The position numbers were made by a program, and so were the translations under genes. 31,670 nt of DNA, taken from positions 1 to 31,670 of the forward strand of contig CAUSQL010000016.1 of the NCBI GenBank assembly GCA_963533935.1. Direction: 5' to 3'. Positions 21,945 through 27,561 of this stretch are shown piece by piece. How positions within the stretch are numbered: position 1 is the first letter of the stretch; every line of letters begins with the position of its first letter. Under the pieces are notes generated by a model. That model saw nothing but the letters and a program-made list of their open reading frames with translations. It searched no databases and was not told the DNA's origin. Origin of the DNA: CAUSKK01 sp963533935. GTDB taxonomy: Bacteria; Pseudomonadota; Gammaproteobacteria; Cardiobacteriales; Cardiobacteriaceae.

Positions 21945-21952
21945 GAGCAGCC

Positions 21953-23599
21953 ATGAGCTTTAACCACCGCAAATACCGCCCCTTCGCCTTTGCCCCGCCG
22001 GCCTTTTCGCGCACCTGGCCCGATAAAACCATCACCAAGGCGCCGCGCTGGGTCAGCGTGGACCTGCGCGACGGCAACCAGGCCCTCATCGAACCCATGA
22101 CCATCGAGCAGAAGCTGCGCTTCTTCAAGCTGCTGGTGCAAATTGGCTTTAAGGAAATTGAAATCGGCTTCCCCAGCGCCTCGCAGATTGAGTTCGACTT
22201 CACCCGCCGTCTCATCGAGGAGCGGCTAATCCCCGACGACGTAACCGTGCAGGTGCTGGTGCAGTCCCGCCAGCACCTCATCGACCGCACCTTTGAATCC
22301 CTGGCCGGGGTGAAGCGGGCGGTGGTGCACCTCTACAACCCCACCTCCCGGGTGCAGCGGGAGAAGGTCTATAAAAAGTCCAAAGAGGAAATCATCGACA
22401 TCGCCTGCTTTGGCGCCCGGCTGCTGCAGGAGCGCGCCCGCCAGTACACCGGCAGCGAGTGGATTTTTGAATATTCCCCCGAGAGCTTTTCCCAGACGGA
22501 ACCGGACTTCGCCGTGCAGGTGTGCGAGGCGGTGGCGGAAATCTGGCAGCCGGGGCCGGAACGGGAGGTAATTTTTAACCTGCCGAACACGGTGGAATCG
22601 GCCACGGTCAATGTTTACGCCGACCAGATTGAATACTTCTGCCAGAAGTTTTCCCACCGCGACCGGGTAACCGTCTCCATTCACCCCCACAACGACCGGG
22701 GCGGAGCGGTGGCCGCGGCGGAACTGGCGGTGATGGCCGGCGCTGAGCGGGTGGAAGGCACGCTGCTCGGCAACGGCGAGCGCACCGGCAATATGGACAT
22801 ACTCGTCATGGCCATGAACCTGTATTCCCAGGGCATTGACCCGCAGCTGGACTTCAGCCAGATGAATCAGCTGGTGCACACGGTCAGCGAATGCAACAAC
22901 CTGCCGCTGCACCCGCGCCACCCCTACGTGGGCGAGCTGGTCTTCACCGCCTTTTCCGGTTCGCACCAGGACGCCATTAAGAAATCCCTGGAACGGCCGC
23001 TGGTCGATGGGGTCTGGGACGTGGCCTATTTGCCCATTGACCCGGCGGACATTGGCCGCTCCTATCAGGACGTGGTGCGCATTAACAGCCAGTCCGGCAA
23101 GGGTGGCGTGGCCTATATCCTCGCCCAGAACTACGGTCTGAACCTGCCGCGCTGGCTGCAAATCGACTTCGCCAAGCAGGTGCAGCTGGAGAGCGAGCGC
23201 AGCCAGAAGGAGGTGAGTGGCGAGCGGCTGCTGGCCCTCTTCGAGGAGTGCTACATGGCGCCCAGCCACTACGAGCTGGAGGAATACGACGTCAAGCGCC
23301 AGCCCAATTCGGACCAGCTCCAGGTGGTGCTGCGCCGCGGCGAGCAGCTGGTGAATATCAGCGGCCGCGGCAACGGGGTGCTGAGCGCCTTCATTGCCGG
23401 CCTGGAACAGCTGACCGGGCTAAAAATCTCCGTGGCCAACTACGCCGAGCACGCGCTGACCAACAACACCGAGGCCCAGGCGGTGGCCTATGTGCAGCTG
23501 GTGATTGGGGAGCGGACGCACACGGCCATTGCCTACAGCCATGACACGCTGACGGCGGTGCTGCGGGCGACGTTGGGGGGCCTAAGCGGCGCCCTGTAG
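21953..23599 (+). CDS. leuA: 2-isopropylmalate synthase (long, type 2)
   Basis: A 548-residue first enzyme of leucine synthesis, condensing acetyl-CoA with 2-ketoisovalerate. The N-terminal KYRPFAF...RTWPDKTITKAPRWVSVDLRDGNQAL is typical of the longer fungal/actinobacterial-like type, rather than the 523-residue E. coli type. HMGL-like barrel motifs are visible: LRDGNQ (metal Asp), IHPHNDRGGAVAAAE (metal His pair) and EGTLLGNGERTGN. The C-terminal 130 residues form the LeuA dimer allosteric domain, expected to bind leucine. ATG 21953 has AGGAG in the preceding stop. Repeat units follow the stop within about ten bases. Confidence 0.95.
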   Translation: MSFNHRKYRPFAFAPPAFSRTWPDKTITKAPRWVSVDLRDGNQALIEPMTIEQKLRFFKLLVQIGFKEIEIGFPSASQIEFDFTRRLIEERLIPDDVTVQVLVQSRQHLIDRTFESLAGVKRAVVHLYNPTSRVQREKVYKKSKEEIIDIACFGARLLQERARQYTGSEWIFEYSPESFSQTEPDFAVQVCEAVAEIWQPGPEREVIFNLPNTVESATVNVYADQIEYFCQKFSHRDRVTVSIHPHNDRGGAVAAAELAVMAGAERVEGTLLGNGERTGNMDILVMAMNLYSQGIDPQLDFSQMNQLVHTVSECNNLPLHPRHPYVGELVFTAFSGSHQDAIKKSLERPLVDGVWDVAYLPIDPADIGRSYQDVVRINSQSGKGGVAYILAQNYGLNLPRWLQIDFAKQVQLESERSQKEVSGERLLALFEECYMAPSHYELEEYDVKRQPNSDQLQVVLRRGEQLVNISGRGNGVLSAFIAGLEQLTGLKISVANYAEHALTNNTEAQAVAYVQLVIGERTHTAIAYSHDTLTAVLRATLGGLSGAL

Positions 23600-23607
23600 C
23601 CCTAATA

Positions 23608-23692
23608 TAAATACAGCTAAAGCGCCCTAGTGTTTGTAAAAGCTCTTAAAAGCCTATTTACAAACATACGGGCGCTTCTCTTGTATGTATTT
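23608..23692. repeat. Head-to-head unit pair after leuA
   Basis: AAATACAGCTAAAGCGCCC then TAGTGTTTGTAAA faces TTTACAAACATACGGGCGCTTC then TCTTGTATGTATTTA. The TTTGTAAA/TTTACAAA inner ends pair perfectly and the cores pair, with variable bases mismatched. Possible leuA terminator. Confidence 0.85.
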
Positions 23693-23702
23693 AGCCTATA
23701 AT

Positions 23703-23730
23703 TAATACAGCTAAAGCGCCTCACATCTTT
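23703..23730. repeat. Partial dispersed unit before the VOC gene
   Basis: TAATACAGCTAAAGCGCCTC then ACATCTTTA. The first half is identical to the start of the unit at 23608. The second half has lost the TGTTTGTA end. Lies 20 bases before the VOC start codon. Confidence 0.65.
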
Positions 23731-23750
23731 AAATTAATCAAGGAGTAAAT

Positions 23751-24158
23751 ATGACTGAACCATTGAGCGCCCTATCCCACGTGTCCCTGGGCACCAACGA
23801 TTTCGCCCGCGCCGTCGCCTTCTATGACGCGGTGCTAAAGCCGCTAGGTATCGGCCGCGTGCTGGATTTGAGTGAACATCAGGCCCTGGCCTACGGCCGG
23901 GCCTATCCGGAATTTTGGATACAGCAGCCCTGCGACGGCCAGCCGGCCCAAAGCGCCAACGGCGTGCACATCGCCTTTCTCGCCACCAACCCGGCCCAGG
24001 TGGACGAATTTTATAAGGCGGCGCTGGCCGCCGGCGCCCGAGACGAGGGCGCGCCCGGGCCGCGGCCCCACTACGGCCCGGAGTATTACGGCTGTTTCGT
24101 CCGCGATTTGGACGGCCATAAGATTGAAGCCATGGCCTGGCTCAGCGATTCCCCCTAG
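23751..24158 (+). CDS. VOC-family (glyoxalase/dioxygenase-like) protein
   Basis: A 135-residue single-domain protein with the beta-alpha-beta-beta-beta layout twice: LSHVSLGTNDFARAVAFYDAVLKPLG at the start, GVHIAFLATNPAQVDEFYKAALAAGA in the second half, and YYGCFVRDLDGHKIEAM at the end. The His of LSHVSLG, the His of GVHIAF and the Glu of HKIEAM occupy the usual metal-ligand places. The reaction is unknown; relatives include glyoxalase I-like and antibiotic-resistance-like proteins. ATG 23751 has AAGGAG upstream. It is flanked on both sides by repeat units and is probably monocistronic. Confidence 0.9.
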   Translation: MTEPLSALSHVSLGTNDFARAVAFYDAVLKPLGIGRVLDLSEHQALAYGRAYPEFWIQQPCDGQPAQSANGVHIAFLATNPAQVDEFYKAALAAGARDEGAPGPRPHYGPEYYGCFVRDLDGHKIEAMAWLSDSP

Positions 24159-24190
24159 CAATGGCACGGCCCCTTTAATGGGAAAAACCT

Positions 24191-24217
24191 AGCGGGGCGG
24201 CGCCCCGTTGTCGGTAA
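24191..24217. repeat. Truncated dispersed unit
   Basis: CGGGGCGGCGCCCCGTTGTC then GGTAAAT keeps the right half of a unit (GCGCCCCGTTGTcGGTA) without the AA of the core and without a left end. The CGGGG/CCCCG stem could still fold. Lies 33 bases after the VOC stop. Confidence 0.6.
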
Positions 24218-24228
24218 ATAGTAATTTT

Positions 24229-24302
24229 AAATACAGGGGAAGCGCCCCGTTGTATGTTAATGCCCTTAAACATACAGCGGGGCGCTTACCCTGTTTGTAT
24301 TT
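24229..24302. repeat. Head-to-head unit pair between convergent VOC and prmA genes
   Basis: AAATACAGGGGAAGCGCCCC then GTTGTATGTTAA faces TTAAACATACAGCGGGGCGC then TTACCCTGTTTGTATT. Cores and ends pair around a short loop. Suitable as a two-way terminator between two converging genes. Confidence 0.87.
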
Positions 24303-24308
24303 ATTGGC

Positions 24309-25268
24309 TTAACGGAGCAGGCCCAGGCAAATCCAGCCCTCCCGCTCGCCGAGCCGCTCGATGGCGTAGCCGCGGTAAACCTCGCGAATGCGCGCCTCCT
24401 GCCGGGCCAGCAGGCCGGCGAAGATTAGCTGGCTGTCCGCCTTCAGGTGCTTTTCAAACTGCTCCTTCAGGCCGCAGAGCGGTTCCAGCAGGATATTGGC
24501 GACGATTAAATCCACCGCCGGCGCATCTGCCGGATTGGCGCAAATCTCCACCTTTACCCCGTTCTTCGCCGCATTGTCCGCGCTGGCGCGCAGGGCCTGC
24601 GGGTCGATGTCCGTCTGGTAGACCGGCGCCGCCCCCAGCAGCGCCGCGGCGATGCCAAGAATGCCGGAACCGCAGCCGTAGTCGTAAACGCTCCGGCCCC
24701 GCAAATCCCGTTGCACCAGCTGTTCCAGGCACAGGGCCGTGGACGGGTGGGTGCCGGTGCCGAAGGCCAGCCCCGGGTCAAGGCGCAGCACCGTGGCGTT
24801 CTTATCGTCAATCTCGTGCTCGGTGGCGGCAACGATGAAGGAGGGGCCGAAGTAGATGGGCTTGAAGTGGTCCAGCCAGGCCCGCGTCCACTGGGCGTCG
24901 GCGAAGCAGCGGCGACTGATGGGAAGATTTGGCCCCAGCTCCTGGCGCAGCGCCGCCAGCAGGGCGCCCAAATCGCTGTCCTGGGCGAAGAGACCGGTTA
25001 CGGCGGTGTGCTGCCATAGCGGCGTGGTGCCCGGCGGCGGCTCGAAGATTTCCTCCTGGTCGGCGGCCTGAAAAGTTATGGCCAGGGCGCCGGCGGCCAG
25101 CAGGGCGTCTTCGTAGCGTTCCGCCTCGGCGTCGGAATGGGCTTCAAGACTAAGTTCTAGCCACTCTGGCGAGTGGCTAGCGCCGGCTGCGCCGTCGTCA
25201 AGCCATTCACTTTGTGAATGTCCCGCGCCGGCTGCGCCGTCGTCCAACCATTCACCGCTATTACTCAC
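24309..25268 (-). CDS. prmA: Ribosomal protein L11 methyltransferase with repeat-derived N-terminal extension
   Basis: A 319-residue SAM-dependent methyltransferase modifying L11. The catalytic domain shows LRLDPGLAFGTGTHPSTALCL, the SAM loop DYGCGSGILGIAAALLGA and the NILLEPL motif. Usual PrmA proteins begin near the ELSLEAH segment (residue 35 here). Residues 1-34 are extra and consist of a 15-residue duplicated segment (EWLDDGAAGAGHSQS, EWLDDGAAGASHSP). The start is GTG 25268, whose GTGA overlaps the accC stop. I see no in-frame ATG or GTG between the repeat and ELSLEAH, so the extension is probably translated. Last gene of the dsbD-aroQ-accB-accC-prmA cluster. Confidence 0.95.
   Translation of the reverse strand: MSNSGEWLDDGAAGAGHSQSEWLDDGAAGASHSPEWLELSLEAHSDAEAERYEDALLAAGALAITFQAADQEEIFEPPPGTTPLWQHTAVTGLFAQDSDLGALLAALRQELGPNLPISRRCFADAQWTRAWLDHFKPIYFGPSFIVAATEHEIDDKNATVLRLDPGLAFGTGTHPSTALCLEQLVQRDLRGRSVYDYGCGSGILGIAAALLGAAPVYQTDIDPQALRASADNAAKNGVKVEICANPADAPAVDLIVANILLEPLCGLKEQFEKHLKADSQLIFAGLLARQEARIREVYRGYAIERLGEREGWICLGLLR
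25158..25255. repeat. 45-bp direct duplication with two hairpins, inside prmA
   Basis: GCGCCGGCTGCGCCGTCGTC occurs at 25180-25199 and 25225-25244, each followed by a related AxCCATTCAC segment. Between and beside the copies are two perfect hairpins: TAGCCACTC/GAGTGGCTA (25158-25179) and CATTCAC-TTT-GTGAATG (25204-25220). It is unrelated in sequence to the AAGCGCC family. It is in frame and encodes the N-terminal extension of PrmA. Confidence 0.9.
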
Positions 25269-26608
25269 GCCAGCCCCAATTTATGTTCCAAATAGTGAAT
25301 GTCCATGCCGCCGCGGCGCACCACCTCGTCCTGGAGCAGTTCCCGGTGCAGGGCCGTGTTGGTCTTAATGCCCTCGATGACCAGCTCCGACAGGGCCATT
25401 TCCATCTTGGCAATGGCGTTGGCCCGGTCGGTGCCGTGGGCAATCAGCTTGCCGACCATGGAATCGTAGTGGGGCGGCACCGTGTAGCCGGTGTACAAAT
25501 GGGATTCCACCCGCACGCCCATGCCTCCCGGCGGCAGGAAGGTCTGAATTTTCCCCGGCGAGGGAATGAAGGTCTGGGCGTCCTCGGCGTTAATGCGGCA
25601 CTCGATGGCGTGGCCGCGCAGCTGTATGTCCTCCTGGCGGTAGGACAGGGGCAGGCCGGCGGCGATGTTAATCTGCTCGCGGACGATGTCCACGCCGGTA
25701 ATCATCTCCGTAACCGGGTGTTCCACCTGCACTCGCGTGTTCATTTCAATGAAGAAGAAGCGGCCGTCCTCGTAGAGGAACTCAAAGGTGCCGGCCCCGT
25801 GGTAGCCGATGCGCTTGCAGGCCTCCACACAGATGGCGCCAATCTCGGCCCGCTGCTCCGGCGTGATGCCCGGCGCCGGTGCCTCCTCCATCACCTTCTG
25901 GTGGCGCCGCTGCAGAGAACAATCCCGCTCGCCCAGGTAAATGGCGTTGCCGTGCTTGTCGGCCAGCACCTGGATTTCAATGTGCCGTGGCTTCTCCAGG
26001 AATTTCTCCATGTAAACCATGTCGTTGCCGAAGGCCTGGCGCGCCTCGCTCTTGGTCAGGCGCACGCTGTCGATTAGCTCGTCCTCGCTGCGCACCACCC
26101 GCATGCCGCGGCCGCCGCCGCCGCCGGCCGCCTTAATGATGACCGGATAGCCGATGTGCCGCGCAATGGCCTGCATTTCCAGCGGGTCGCCGGACAGTGG
26201 CCCGTCGGAGCCGGGCACGCAGGGGATACCCGCCGCCTTCATGGCCTTAATGGCTTCCACCTTGTCGCCCATCATGCGAATGGTGGCGCCGCGCGGGCCG
26301 ATGAAGGTGAAGCCGGACTGCTCGACGCGCTCGGCGAAGTCCGCGTTCTCGGACAGGAAGCCGTAGCCCGGGTGTATGGCCTCGGCGTTGGTAACTTCCG
26401 CCGCCGCAATGATGGCCGGCATGTTCAGATAGCTCTCCGCCGAGGGGGCCGGGCCAATGCAGACGCTTTCGTCGGCGAGAATCACATGCTTCAAATCCGC
26501 GTCGGTGGTGGAATGCACCGCCACCGTTTCAATGCCCATTTCCTTGCAGGCGCGCAGAATGCGCAGGGCGATTTCGCCGCGGTTGGCGATTAATACCTTC
26601 TTAAACAT
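25265..26608 (-). CDS. accC: Biotin carboxylase subunit of acetyl-CoA carboxylase
   Basis: A 447-residue ATP-grasp enzyme that carboxylates biotin on AccB for malonyl-CoA synthesis. FKKVLIANRGEIALRIL at the N-terminus, the glycine loop AAGGGGGRGMR, the GERDCSLQRRHQK segment, and EMNTRVQVEHPVTEMITG with its catalytic Glu and Arg are all intact. ATG 26608 (TGATG junction with the accB stop) gives the usual N-terminus. A GTG at 26611 would add one residue. Its TGA overlaps the prmA GTG. Normal length, nothing missing. Part of the aroQ-accB-accC-prmA run. Confidence 0.97.
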   Translation of the reverse strand: MFKKVLIANRGEIALRILRACKEMGIETVAVHSTTDADLKHVILADESVCIGPAPSAESYLNMPAIIAAAEVTNAEAIHPGYGFLSENADFAERVEQSGFTFIGPRGATIRMMGDKVEAIKAMKAAGIPCVPGSDGPLSGDPLEMQAIARHIGYPVIIKAAGGGGGRGMRVVRSEDELIDSVRLTKSEARQAFGNDMVYMEKFLEKPRHIEIQVLADKHGNAIYLGERDCSLQRRHQKVMEEAPAPGITPEQRAEIGAICVEACKRIGYHGAGTFEFLYEDGRFFFIEMNTRVQVEHPVTEMITGVDIVREQINIAAGLPLSYRQEDIQLRGHAIECRINAEDAQTFIPSPGKIQTFLPPGGMGVRVESHLYTGYTVPPHYDSMVGKLIAHGTDRANAIAKMEMALSELVIEGIKTNTALHRELLQDEVVRRGGMDIHYLEHKLGLA

Positions 26609-27075
26609 CACTGCACCACGAATAGCGGCTCGTCGTATTCCACCGGCTGGCCGTTCTCCACGAGAATTTCCAGCACCTTGCCGCCGAATTCCGCCTCGAT
26701 GCGGTTAAACATCTTCATGGCCTCGATGATGCAGACCGTGTCGCCGGCCTTAATCTCCTGGCCGAGGGCGACGAAGTTATCCGCGTCCGGCGACGGCGCC
26801 GAGTAGAAGGTGCCGACCATGGGCGAGCGGATGATTTTGCCGCTGATTTTCGGCTTGGCCTCTGGAGTCAGGGCCGGGCTAACTTCCGCCGGCGCGGCCG
26901 GCGCAACCATTGGCGCCGCCGGATAGGGGTAGAAGGGCTGGGGGGCGCCGTAATTGACGTTGCTGGCCCCGGCGCGATTGATGCGAATGGTCTCCTCGCC
27001 CTCGGTGATTTCAATTTCCGCCACGTCCGATTCCTGGAGCAGCTCGATTAGCTTTTTAATTTTTCTAATGTCCAT
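26608..27075 (-). CDS. accB: Biotin carboxyl carrier protein of acetyl-CoA carboxylase
   Basis: A 155-residue BCCP. The N-terminal dimerisation segment (IRKIKKLIELLQESDVAEIEI) is followed by a Pro/Ala-rich linker at about 45-75. The C-terminal biotinyl domain has the EAMKM motif with biotin-accepting Lys121 (Lys122 in E. coli). The thumb region (SPMVGTFYSAPSPDADNFV) typical of BCCP is present. ATG 27075 with GAGGAAA upstream. It is coupled to accC by TGATG. Confidence 0.97.
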   Translation of the reverse strand: MDIRKIKKLIELLQESDVAEIEITEGEETIRINRAGASNVNYGAPQPFYPYPAAPMVAPAAPAEVSPALTPEAKPKISGKIIRSPMVGTFYSAPSPDADNFVALGQEIKAGDTVCIIEAMKMFNRIEAEFGGKVLEILVENGQPVEYDEPLFVVQ

Positions 27076-27099
27076 GGGTTTTTCCTCAAAGTTTATGAA

Positions 27100-27546
27100 T
27101 TAGGCTTGGCGCAGCAAATGCTGGTGCGCCGCCAGCAGGGCCAGCTCGTAGCCGTCCAGCCCCAGGCCGGTGATGACGCCCAGGGCGATGTCGCTGAAAT
27201 AGGAGTGCTTGCGGAAGTCCTCGCGCTTGTGAATGTTCGACAGGTGCACCTCGATGAAGGGAATGGCCACGGCGGCCAGGGCATCGCGCAGGGCCACGCT
27301 GCTGTGGGTGTAGCCGGCCGGGTTGATGATGATGAAATCCACCTGGTGGCGCCCCGCCTCGTGGATTAAATCAATGAGCGTGCCCTCGTGGTTGTGCTGG
27401 ATAAACTCCAGCTGGTGGCCGAACTCGCCGGCCATCTGCTGCAGCCGTTTTTCCAGGTCCTCAATGGTGCTTTTGCCGTAGTGCTCCGGCTCCCGCGACC
27501 CCAGCAAATTCAAGTTGGGGCCGTTAATTACAAAGATTAGTGCCAT
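27100..27546 (-). CDS. aroQ: 3-dehydroquinate dehydratase, type II
   Basis: A 148-residue type II enzyme of the shikimate pathway; the family forms dodecamers. The N-terminal FVINGPNLNLLGSREPEHYG carries the catalytic Tyr loop. IINPAGYTHSSVALRDAL and IEVHLSNIHKREDFRKHSY hold the active-site Asn/His/Arg residues. ATG 27546 lacks a strong ribosome-binding site but lies 15 bases after the dsbD stop, so translation may rely on coupling. Full length. Confidence 0.96.
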   Translation of the reverse strand: MALIFVINGPNLNLLGSREPEHYGKSTIEDLEKRLQQMAGEFGHQLEFIQHNHEGTLIDLIHEAGRHQVDFIIINPAGYTHSSVALRDALAAVAIPFIEVHLSNIHKREDFRKHSYFSDIALGVITGLGLDGYELALLAAHQHLLRQA

Positions 27547-27561
27547 AGTTTCTACACATGA

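Noticed and set aside
22226..23269. Minus-strand 347-codon ORF opposite leuA
   Set aside because: Mirror-frame shadow of the well-supported leuA; no ribosome-binding site or recognisable domain.
25214..26077. Long plus-strand ORF of 287 codons
   Set aside because: It lies antisense to accC and prmA, in GC-rich DNA where long shadow ORFs are expected; its protein is His/Val/Ala-rich with no motif.
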